Assembly (NCBI GenBank): GCA_030950375.1 | Contig: JAUZRN010000059.1 | Span: 1-62,791 of the forward strand | Reading direction: 5' to 3' | DNA: 62,791 bases | Source of the DNA: Rhodothermus sp. | GTDB lineage: Bacteria > Bacteroidota > Rhodothermia > Rhodothermales > Rhodothermaceae | The notes under the pieces: generated by a model | What the model saw: only the letters and a program-made list of their open reading frames with translations | Databases searched by the model: none | Told to the model about the DNA's origin: nothing | In this document: positions 26,064-35,900 of the stretch, one piece after another | Numbering within the stretch: position 1 is the first letter of the stretch | Layout of the letters: each line of letters opens with the position of its first letter | Translations under genes and position numbers: made by a program

Positions 26064-26535
26064 TGACCGAAGGGCTTGAGAGGGCATTTGGCAAAAAGCC
26101 GGCGGATGGACCGAGCACAATGATTAGGTTTTGCCCCTTCCTCTGTCCCTCTCCCCGGAGGAGGAGGGGAAACTTGGGAAAAGCGGCTCGGACCGGGATG
26201 AGCAATGGCGCTGGAGAAAGCGTTATGCTGCCCATCAAAAGCTTTGCGCTTTTTTGAGGGGACGCTGTCATGAAGCGACGAAAGGAGGCTCTTCCAGTAA
26301 GGGGCCGATGTAGGTGGGACCGTGGCAACCTCGGTCGACGTCTCTGCTTGGAGGCGTACATCAGGGTAAAAGCCTGCTGGAGATGACTTTCGACTGGCTC
26401 CAGCAAGGCCGGTTTTCAGAGGAGCAGGGAGTTGTTTGCGTAGGCCGGGCCTTCAGGGCAGGTGGAGGTGTGGAAACCAAGGTGCAGGACAAAAAGACAA
26501 ATGCTTCCTGTGTTTCAAAAAAAATAAGTTCTGTT

Positions 26536-26564
26536 TTGTCATAATTAGTATAAAGTAATACTAT
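26536..26564 (+). promoter_or_regulatory. Sigma70-type promoter for the ba3 oxidase operon
   Basis: TTGTCA at 26536-26541 and TACTAT at 26559-26564 are separated by 17 bases, inside the most AT-rich part of the window and 116 bases upstream of the first gene. The inverted repeat AGTAT (26547-26551) and ATACT (26558-26562) overlaps the -10 element and could be an operator. A long 5' leader would result. Confidence 0.6.
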
Positions 26565-26679
26565 ATCTCTTATTCTTTATTCATGCAAATGTTACAATTT
26601 TACCAGAGCGTGTTGTTGATTTAAAGATACAGAACGTTTTTTTTGATAACCGCATGTTGCAGGTAATCTGGGGAGTACG

Positions 26680-26913
26680 ATGCCGCATACGCGAACTTCG
26701 TTATCGGTTATGCGCGTGATGCTCCAGATGGGGCTGGTTGTGTTACTGGGAATGCCTGTGGTCGCCTATCTGTGGGAGACGCTAAACCAGCTCTTGTCGC
26801 TGCATGTGAATCCGATGCGCCTGCTGATTTCGTTACCGTTGCTGGTTGTCTTCATTGTGTGGTTGCGCTGGGTAGCCCGGCAGGCACAGCGCTGGATGGA
26901 GGGGGGAGCTTGA
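26680..26913 (+). CDS. Small two-TM protein at the head of the ba3 oxidase operon
   Basis: A 77-residue protein with two hydrophobic helices, about 10-32 (VMLQMGLVVLLGMPVVAYLW) and 46-66 (LLISLPLLVVFIVWLRWV), and a short basic C-terminus. I do not recognise a family. GGGAG five bases before the ATG supports the start. Position directly before subunit IIa and subunit II suggests an accessory or assembly subunit of the oxidase. Confidence 0.7.
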   Translation: MPHTRTSLSVMRVMLQMGLVVLLGMPVVAYLWETLNQLLSLHVNPMRLLISLPLLVVFIVWLRWVARQAQRWMEGGA

Positions 26914-26947
26914 AATCCATTGCACCAACTTTAACCTGGAAGGGGCT

Positions 26948-27091
26948 ATGGCAGAACTGCAACAGAAAAACCCTGAGTCTGCTTCGCCAGAAGAACCGGA
27001 TGTGCGAGGCACCCTCTTTCTGACCATGCTGTTTCTGGCAATGGTCGTGGGATTCTGGGTCATTGTCTACTATTTGCTGTTAAACCGTTGA
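26948..27091 (+). CDS. Cytochrome c oxidase subunit IIa (ba3 type)
   Basis: A 47-residue protein: a 20-residue polar N-terminus (MAELQQKNPESASPEEP) and one membrane helix, TLFLTMLFLAMVVGFWVIVY. This is the layout of ba3-type subunit IIa, the single helix that replaces the first helix missing from subunit II. GGAAGGGG lies just before the ATG. It ends four bases before the subunit II gene. Short length means gene finders may miss it. Confidence 0.78.
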   Translation: MAELQQKNPESASPEEPDVRGTLFLTMLFLAMVVGFWVIVYYLLLNR

Positions 27092-27095
27092 AGCC

Positions 27096-27563
27096 ATGAA
27101 AGTACACACTTACGAACGGGCTTTCATGACGCTGGGCGGTGTGCTGTTGGTGTTGTGTATGGCCGCGCTCGTCTATGCTACGGTAGCTCGGGGCATTCAT
27201 CTGCCCGGGCGTGCCGGCGAGATTGAGCCAGGCAAGGTTTTTACCACACCGCCCTTTGACAATCCGGGCGTCCATCAGACGGGTCCCAATCAATATGATG
27301 TGGTCATTATCGGACAGGCCTGGCGTTTCCATCCAATGGAGATTCGCGTGCCGGTTGGTGCTGAGCTCAACTTCATTGCGACAACCTTTGATGTGATTCA
27401 CGGTTTTCATATTGAAGGAACGCGCGTCAACATGATGCTCATCCCCGGTCAGATTTCGCGGCTGACCTATCGGTTTCGGAAACCGGGGGAATATTTGATT
27501 ATCTGCCACGAGTACTGTGGCGCCGGACATCACAATATGTATGGGAAAATCATTGTTGAATAA
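27096..27563 (+). CDS. cbaB: ba3-type cytochrome c oxidase subunit II
   Basis: CuA-bearing electron-entry subunit, 155 residues, with one N-terminal membrane helix (about 10-28). The periplasmic cupredoxin domain includes WRFHPMEIRVPVG and FDVIHGFHIEGT, the latter with the CuA His, and the CuA loop CHEYCGAGHHNMYG, which provides Cys, Glu, Cys, His and Met ligands. It lacks the second helix of A-type subunit II, as in Thermus ba3, consistent with the adjacent subunit IIa gene. Three bases separate its stop from subunit I. Confidence 0.94.
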   Translation: MKVHTYERAFMTLGGVLLVLCMAALVYATVARGIHLPGRAGEIEPGKVFTTPPFDNPGVHQTGPNQYDVVIIGQAWRFHPMEIRVPVGAELNFIATTFDVIHGFHIEGTRVNMMLIPGQISRLTYRFRKPGEYLIICHEYCGAGHHNMYGKIIVE

Positions 27564-27566
27564 GCC

Positions 27567-29252
27567 ATGGCAGAGCATATTGCAGCTTCCACGCCGGTCG
27601 TAGCCGATCCAACGCCGTTTACGCTACCGGAGACGCAGCGACGTGTGCTACGCTGGACGCTTTATGTGGGCTATGCTGCTTTAACGGCCGGGATCTTTCA
27701 CGGACTGGCACAGGCGCTTTCATACGCCGGTATTGACATTCTGGGCTTCTTTCCGGCCCTGCGGAGTTACTACCAGGGGCTGACGGCTCATGGTGTGGCC
27801 AACGCCATCATCTTTACGTTTGCTTTTTCCAACGCTTTCTTGCCGCTCATGGTGGCGCGGGCCCTTTCGCGTCGCTTGGATGAGCAACTGTTGTGGGCCA
27901 GTTTCGGCGCGTTGGTGCTGGGGAATCTGCTCGTGATCTACGCGGTCGTTACGAACAAGGCCAGCGTGCTCTACACCTCATATGCACCGCTGCAGGCACA
28001 CTGGACCTACTATGTGGGACTGGTCCTTGTGGTGATCAGTACCTGGCTGGCGCTGCTGAATATGCTGCTGACCTGGCGCGCCTGGAAGCGTGACCATCCG
28101 GGCGTGCGCATGCCATTGCTGGCGCACATCTCAATTGTTTCCTACGTAATGTGGTTCCTGGCCTCCCTGCCTATTGCGGTCGAGTTCCTTTTCTTTCTGA
28201 TTCCCTGGTCTTTTGGATGGGTGGAACGGACCGATCCGCTTTTAACGCGCACGCTCTTCTGGTTCACTGGTCACGCTATCGTATATGCCTGGCTGCTGCC
28301 GGCCTATGTATCGTGGTATGCGCTGGTACCGCGCCAGGCAGGCGGTAAGGTGATTAGCGATTCCCTGACGCGTCTGGTGTTCATTCTCTTTCTGCTCCTG
28401 TCGATTCCGACGGGTTTCCACCACCAGTACACCGATCCCGGCATCCATGAGGGATTCAAGTTCGTCCATGCCATTTTGACCTTTGGGGTCTTCTTCCCGA
28501 GCCTGATCACGGCTTTCAGCGTGATGGCCTCGTTGGAGATGGGGGGACGGGCGCATGGCGGACGGGGATTACTGGGATGGATTCCGAAGCTACCCTGGGG
28601 CGATCCGTCGCTATCGGCGCAGCTCCTGGCTATGATTACGTTTGTTTTTGGCGGGATTACCGGGTTGATCAACGCTTCTTTCACGATGAACCAGGTCATC
28701 CACAACACGACCTGGGTGCCGGGACACTTCCACATGACCGTCGGAAGTGCCGTGGCCATGACGTTCATGGGCGTGGCTTACTGGATGGTGCCCTACCTGA
28801 CCGGCAAGAAGCTCTGGGGACGTAAGGTGGCACTGGCTTCCAACTGGATCTACACAATCGGTCTGTTGATCTTTGCCCGCGGGATGATTTCGGCCGGACT
28901 GGAAGGTATGCCACGTCGGACGTTTCTGGTGCAGGCACCCTACATGGATCCCGACTGGCTGGTCGGGCGCGTGCTGACCGGTGTGGGCGGTACGCTCATG
29001 TTTGTGGGCATCGCGCTATTCTTCGTGGTGATCATCATGACCATCTGGAAAGGTAAAGCAGGCGAAGCACCAGAAGATATTCCCTGGTCCGAAACGTTGA
29101 TCGAACCTGCTAAAAATGGCTGGGCAACGCGTCTGGACCGGATCGGCTTCTGGGTGATCGTGGCAATCCTTCTGATCGTGATCGCCTACGGGCCGTTCTT
29201 TCTCAGTTACCTGCCACCCAACTACGTCTCACCGGGCTTCCGGATTTACTGA
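27567..29252 (+). CDS. cbaA: ba3-type cytochrome c oxidase subunit I
   Basis: Catalytic subunit of a B-type haem-copper oxidase, 561 residues with about 13 helices. Ligands can be placed: low-spin haem His in GLTAHGVANAI, the CuB His with cross-linked Tyr in GHAIVYAWLLPAY, the CuB His pair in GFHHQY, and the haem His residues in WVPGHFHMTVGSA. The YAWLLPAY motif rather than the A-type K-channel sequence marks the B family, adapted to low oxygen and high temperature. The complex reduces O2 to water and pumps protons. The operon is closed by the terminator downstream. Confidence 0.95.
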   Translation: MAEHIAASTPVVADPTPFTLPETQRRVLRWTLYVGYAALTAGIFHGLAQALSYAGIDILGFFPALRSYYQGLTAHGVANAIIFTFAFSNAFLPLMVARALSRRLDEQLLWASFGALVLGNLLVIYAVVTNKASVLYTSYAPLQAHWTYYVGLVLVVISTWLALLNMLLTWRAWKRDHPGVRMPLLAHISIVSYVMWFLASLPIAVEFLFFLIPWSFGWVERTDPLLTRTLFWFTGHAIVYAWLLPAYVSWYALVPRQAGGKVISDSLTRLVFILFLLLSIPTGFHHQYTDPGIHEGFKFVHAILTFGVFFPSLITAFSVMASLEMGGRAHGGRGLLGWIPKLPWGDPSLSAQLLAMITFVFGGITGLINASFTMNQVIHNTTWVPGHFHMTVGSAVAMTFMGVAYWMVPYLTGKKLWGRKVALASNWIYTIGLLIFARGMISAGLEGMPRRTFLVQAPYMDPDWLVGRVLTGVGGTLMFVGIALFFVVIIMTIWKGKAGEAPEDIPWSETLIEPAKNGWATRLDRIGFWVIVAILLIVIAYGPFFLSYLPPNYVSPGFRIY

Positions 29253-29271
29253 GGTAGATCTGGTAGTACGG

Positions 29272-29309
29272 AAGCGGGGTGGGCTATGGGCTCGCCCCGC
29301 TTTGTTTTA
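29272..29309 (+). terminator. Rho-independent terminator of the ba3 operon
   Basis: AAGCGGGG (29272-29279) pairs with CCCCGCTT (29295-29302), followed by TTGTTTT. It lies 20 bases after the subunit I stop and faces the operon's direction of transcription. Confidence 0.8.
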
Positions 29310-29357
29310 GACATACGGGTGAAAACTTGAGGATATACAGACATTCGGCGTGTTAGC

Positions 29358-29771
29358 ATGGTATTCAATGGTATATTGCTTCGCAAAGTGCGCGTTATTG
29401 AACAGGTGGTTGCCGAGTTGCAATCGCTGGTGCCGCTTTCGGTCGAGCAATTGCAGACCGACTGGAAAATTCGGCGTGCGGTGGAGCGAAATTTCCAGAT
29501 TGCCATTGAAGCCATGATCGATATTTGCCAGCGCATTCTGAGCGTGAAAGGCCAGACACCTGCATCGACTGCGGCCGAGGCGATAAAGCGCTGCGTGCAG
29601 CTGGAGGGACTTTCGAATGAACATCCTTACCGGCACATGGTGCAATTTCGAAATTTTATGGTGCATCAGTATGGGGAGGTAAGCCCCAACCTGCTAATTG
29701 ATCTGGTCAATCAGCAGGTTGGCGATTTTCATCAGTTCGTTCGCAAAGTACAGGCCTATGTCACCGGTTGA
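29358..29771 (+). CDS. HEPN-domain toxin, HepT family
   Basis: A 137-residue HEPN (DUF86) protein. The catalytic RNase motif R-x4-H is in QFRNFMVHQYG near residues 97-105, and AVERNFQIAIEAMIDICQRIL is the characteristic second helix. In HepT/MntA systems the HEPN toxin is neutralised by polyadenylation from the partner nucleotidyltransferase, targeting the Tyr of the RX4HXY motif, which is present here (HQY). It overlaps the next gene by 14 bases. Confidence 0.9.
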   Translation: MVFNGILLRKVRVIEQVVAELQSLVPLSVEQLQTDWKIRRAVERNFQIAIEAMIDICQRILSVKGQTPASTAAEAIKRCVQLEGLSNEHPYRHMVQFRNFMVHQYGEVSPNLLIDLVNQQVGDFHQFVRKVQAYVTG

Positions 29772-30144
29772 TTTCAAAGCCATCGAACAGGTGCTGGCAC
29801 GTGATCCAAATGTGCTGGCTGGTTGGGTATTTGGTTCGGCACGGGAAGGCACGGTGCGTTCGGGCAGTGACCTGGACATCGGAGTGTTGGTGAAGAATCC
29901 ACAGGCCTGGAATACGTTGGCCGAGCTGCGCGCCAGCCTACAGGAAGCCACCGGCATCGAGGCTATTGATCTGGTCGTGCTCAACGGGGCACACCCATTG
30001 CTGCAGTTTGAGGCGATTTCAGGCAGAGAGGTCTGGTGCCAAGACCGTGACCGCGTGGCTACTTTTGTCATGCACGTGGCTCGTGCCTGCGAGGATGCGC
30101 TGATCCTGCTGCAGCGGGGGCTCCGAATGAAGAAGGATGCGTAA
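29758..30144 (+). CDS. MntA-type minimal nucleotidyltransferase antitoxin
   Basis: A 128-residue minimal nucleotidyltransferase, the antitoxin partner of HepT. The active-site pattern is WVFGSAREGTVRSGSDLDIGVLV, with GS and DxD near residues 24-40, and a third acidic residue in AIDLVVLNG. The ATG at 29758 begins MSPVDFKAI, within the end of the toxin gene. The gene order toxin-antitoxin is the common one for this family. Confidence 0.9.
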   Translation: MSPVDFKAIEQVLARDPNVLAGWVFGSAREGTVRSGSDLDIGVLVKNPQAWNTLAELRASLQEATGIEAIDLVVLNGAHPLLQFEAISGREVWCQDRDRVATFVMHVARACEDALILLQRGLRMKKDA

Positions 30145-30298
30145 TGCCTCAGAGGCAGCAGGTACCCGTCATCGGGCAGGTGGGACGGGCTGATGTGGTG
30201 CAGATGGCCGCAGACAGTTGCAGCGGGCACTTCGTCGAAGGATATAGCGTTTTCTTTCGGCTTGCATAACTACGATCCGAGGAGCTGCGTACGAACCC

Positions 30299-33160
<2,862 letters not shown>

Positions 33161-33173
33161 GCATCCGCCCGGT

Positions 33174-34610
33174 ATGTCCGGCCCCGCACCCGTCGATCTT
33201 ATGCCGACGCTTGGCTATCTACCCTGCTGTGTGGAGGGGCCGGTCACTTGGCTGCCCAAAGCCGCTTATGCCCTTCGGATGTTGTTGCTGCCACTGGGGT
33301 GGGCACCGCGTTGGGTCGATCGCCTCACGCTGAAAGCTCTGGGTACAGGGATCTATTACGGTCCAGAAGCCCAGGGATGGCCGGCAGGCGTGCTATCTCT
33401 ACCACTGCACGAAACAACGCTTACTTATTTTGCGGACAGGCGTCCCTATACCGCCGGACGTGTACGCTGGCGGTGGAACGGTACGGAGTTCTGGCCGGTC
33501 CTTTTTGGGAGTCCGGACGGGAGCACGGACGACCCGGTTGCTTCCGTGTTTTTCTGGCTCTCCGGCTGGCAGGAACACACGCAGCGCACGCGGGACGAGC
33601 ATGGCCGCGTCCGCTATGCCGATACACTCCAGGCTGCGCTGGGGATTGCAACGCGGCCACCCGTCGAAGCAACACGCATGACCCTGGCCCGGGCGCTGGA
33701 GCAGTGCGATGTACGGGTGCGCCCTCGCCGATGGCACGACCGAACCTGGGCCTTCTGCCCGACGGTTGACATCGACTACACCCGTAAGTGGCGGCCAGGT
33801 ATTCTCTATCGAGAGTTTTTCCAGTATCCGCTTCAAAACCTTTCCCGGCAACCGCTGGGTACGCGTCTGAAGCGGTTGATCGGCGTAGCAGGCGAAATAC
33901 TGAGCCGCAGCGATCCGTTTCGTGCCGCTTTCTGGCGCATTGTGGAGCAGATCCGGGCATCAGGATCTGGCACCTTCTTCTTTAAAACAGGGGCAACCAG
34001 TCCACATGACGTGCGCTATCGGCCGGGGCGCCTGCTTCGCCGATGGCTTCGCGGGCTACAGGCAGCCGCTATGGAAATCGGTCTGCATCCAAGCTATCAT
34101 GCGGCCACGCATCCAGAGCATCTGCGGCGTGAACGCGACCGGCTGACGGCGCTGCTGGGACGACCACCGCTTTCGGTGCGCACACACTATCTTCGCTGGA
34201 TGGAACCGGCCACGCCGCGACTACTGGCAGCGGCTGGCTTTCGGATCGACAGTTCACTGGGGTGGTCTGATCACGAAGGATTCCGACGGGGTACCTGTCT
34301 GCCATTTCAGCTGTTTGATGTGCAGGCCAACACCCCGTTGCCGCTCTGGGAGCTGCCGCTGGCCATGATGGAGTCGGTGCTGTTTGTGCGGCGAGGGTTG
34401 ACGCTTGAAGCAGCCTGTCACGCCACAGAGGTGTTACTTGACACATGCCGACGGTACGGTGGCCTGTGCGTAGCCCTCTGGCACAACACGCTCTGGGATG
34501 AGCGCGACTTTCCCGGTTGGGGCGCCCACTTTGAACATACACTGCAGTGGGCTGAGCATCAAGGAGCTTTGATCGTAGATCTGCAATCGGCGATAAATTC
34601 CTGGCGCTGA
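33174..34610 (+). CDS. Polysaccharide deacetylase-like protein
   Basis: A 478-residue protein whose central and C-terminal part resembles the divergent deacetylase group with an extra N-terminal domain. CPTVDIDYTRKW holds the Asp expected in the first NodB motif (family TFDDG is changed to TVDID), GLHPSYHAATHPEHL has the His pair of the second motif, and FRIDSSLGWSDHEGFRRGTC with the late LWHNTLWDE fits the fold. These residues suggest a metal-dependent carbohydrate esterase, but the substrate is unknown. ATG 33174 lies 13 bases after the alaS stop; an ATG at 33201 is also possible. Confidence 0.72.
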   Translation: MSGPAPVDLMPTLGYLPCCVEGPVTWLPKAAYALRMLLLPLGWAPRWVDRLTLKALGTGIYYGPEAQGWPAGVLSLPLHETTLTYFADRRPYTAGRVRWRWNGTEFWPVLFGSPDGSTDDPVASVFFWLSGWQEHTQRTRDEHGRVRYADTLQAALGIATRPPVEATRMTLARALEQCDVRVRPRRWHDRTWAFCPTVDIDYTRKWRPGILYREFFQYPLQNLSRQPLGTRLKRLIGVAGEILSRSDPFRAAFWRIVEQIRASGSGTFFFKTGATSPHDVRYRPGRLLRRWLRGLQAAAMEIGLHPSYHAATHPEHLRRERDRLTALLGRPPLSVRTHYLRWMEPATPRLLAAAGFRIDSSLGWSDHEGFRRGTCLPFQLFDVQANTPLPLWELPLAMMESVLFVRRGLTLEAACHATEVLLDTCRRYGGLCVALWHNTLWDERDFPGWGAHFEHTLQWAEHQGALIVDLQSAINSWR

Positions 34611-34620
34611 ACGATAAGGC

Positions 34621-35109
34621 TCACGTCAGCTTGTCTGGTGAACGCCGGGCCAACACGTCTTCACGGGTGGGAATACGCCGGTGCACATACCAGAGGCCGA
34701 TAGCGCCCAGGGCAATCACCAGCACCTTGGCGGACAGTGCGGGCAGGCGCCAGACGCTCAGCAGGATTGAGAGCACGATAATCAGCGTGGCCCACCACTT
34801 GGTACGACGCGGGATGCCCAGGCCGGCCTGATAGGCACGGATCGATGGCCCGATGCGGGGCAGGTCCAGCAGCCACTGTTCCAGGCGCGGACTGCTGCGG
34901 GCAAAGAGGTAAGTCGCCAGCAGAAAAAAGGGGGTAGCCGGCAACACGGGCAGCACGATACCCAGAAATCCCAGAGCGGTGCAGAGTAATCCACTGCCGA
35001 GTCGTAGCAGTCGCATCGCGTTGCCAGAAACTGGTGGCGGAGCGTCCGGGATCATGCCTACGCAGCGACGTAGCCTGCGTTTCGCCAATTGGAGGCGGAG
35101 AGGATTCAC
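34621..35109 (-). CDS. DUF454 (YbaN-type) inner-membrane protein
   Basis: A 162-residue protein of the DUF454 family. The pattern LRLGSGLLCTALGFLGIVLPVLPATPFFLLATYLFARSSPR is split by my reading into a helix (about 32-58) and the PLLPTTPF-like turn that typifies the family, then IGPSIRAYQAGLGIPRRTKWW and two further helices near 105-140. A GTG at 35109 overlaps the upstream stop (GTGA), so the long N-terminus is probably real and translation coupled; internal ATGs at 35055 and 35016 are alternatives. Function is unknown. Confidence 0.8.
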   Translation of the reverse strand: MNPLRLQLAKRRLRRCVGMIPDAPPPVSGNAMRLLRLGSGLLCTALGFLGIVLPVLPATPFFLLATYLFARSSPRLEQWLLDLPRIGPSIRAYQAGLGIPRRTKWWATLIIVLSILLSVWRLPALSAKVLVIALGAIGLWYVHRRIPTREDVLARRSPDKLT

Positions 35110-35663
35110 GCGGAAGGTTGACCGGAAGAATCGGCCGGTAGTGTGATATCGGGAGGCAAAGGCAGGAGCGTCCGAATGTCGAGGGCTTCGAAAGGTCTAC
35201 CATTTACATAGAGGGGGCATCCAAGGCGTTCGGCCTTGTCGACCAGGGCATGTCCGAGCTCCGGGAAGTCTGCGTGACATCCGGGAATGACAAATCGGCG
35301 CCCATCACGCGTGGTTATGCGCAGGTCCTGGTCGGTCAGCTCTACATGATCGAGCAGACTCCAGTCGATCCGCCAGGCATGGCGGCCATAATCGTAGCCG
35401 GTCAACGCCGTTGCAGAAAGCTGGAGCCGCCAGATATGCTGTTGCAGGCGATAGAGTCGAAGGGCAGCCCAGGCTGTCAGGCCGCCCCATCCCAGGCAGA
35501 GCATGCCCGCCGTCGGCAGGTCAGCTATCTGATAACGACGCATAAGGCTCAGCAGTACCAGACCGCCTATAAAGCCGACGGCGGCCACGGCCACGGTCCA
35601 GGCTGCCTGTCGGCGAAGTTGCCGGAGCACCCGCTCGTCTTCGAAGACCAGAGATTCAGGCAT
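35106..35663 (-). CDS. Membrane protein with a PH-like C-terminal domain
   Basis: A 185-residue protein of no certain family. Two helices at about 20-43 (WTVAVAAVGFIGGLVLLSLM) and 49-68 form a hairpin, followed by a beta-rich cytoplasmic segment (SATALTGYDYGRHAWRIDW, VELTDQDLRITTRDGRRFVI) that looks like a bacterial PH-type domain. It is translationally coupled to the DUF454 gene. The pair is flanked by convergent genes and forms its own unit. Confidence 0.65.
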   Translation of the reverse strand: MPESLVFEDERVLRQLRRQAAWTVAVAAVGFIGGLVLLSLMRRYQIADLPTAGMLCLGWGGLTAWAALRLYRLQQHIWRLQLSATALTGYDYGRHAWRIDWSLLDHVELTDQDLRITTRDGRRFVIPGCHADFPELGHALVDKAERLGCPLYVNGRPFEALDIRTLLPLPPDITLPADSSGQPSA

Positions 35664-35827
35664 CGCGACCGGAGGCTTTCACAGAAATTTACGACAGGAA
35701 AGGCAAGGAGTTCGGCCTCGGAGCAGGCCATTGGGACCGATGCAGGACGGCCAGGATGCAATGGATAGGCTTTTGATTTATGTAGGCTTGGCTGTTTTGA
35801 AAAAGTTCATAGCCAAACAGCATGATT

Positions 35828-35868
35828 GTATACAAAAGGCGCTCGTCCCTGTCAGAAAGACGAGCGCC
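35828..35868 (-). terminator. Rho-independent terminator of the paaG-Z operon
   Basis: On the minus strand a 10-base stem (arms 35859-35868 and 35838-35847, GGCGCTCGTC type) with an 11-base loop is followed by TTTTGTATAC. It lies 33 bases after the paaZ stop and points the right way to end the operon. Confidence 0.85.
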
Positions 35869-35900
35869 CAGGTTGCCCGCGATGTCTCCGAGCAGCGCGG

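Larger units (their letters stand above)
25952..26679. other. Gene-free stretch between metG and the ba3 oxidase operon
   Basis: No convincing coding sequence in 728 bases; the short open frames have odd composition and no family features. The first 570 bases are GC-rich and contain a perfect hairpin (26045-26063) and a purine/pyrimidine-rich segment around 26140-26170 (CCTCTCCCC with GGAGGAGGAGGGG). AAAAGC and GCTTTT arms near 26236-26253 could be a weak terminator. The last 160 bases are strikingly AT-rich and hold the promoter described separately. The GC-rich part may be a decayed repeat element. Confidence 0.5.

Noticed and set aside
26032-26406. 124-residue minus-strand frame in the gene-free block
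   Set aside because: Runs through a hairpin and a low-complexity stretch; odd composition and no family.
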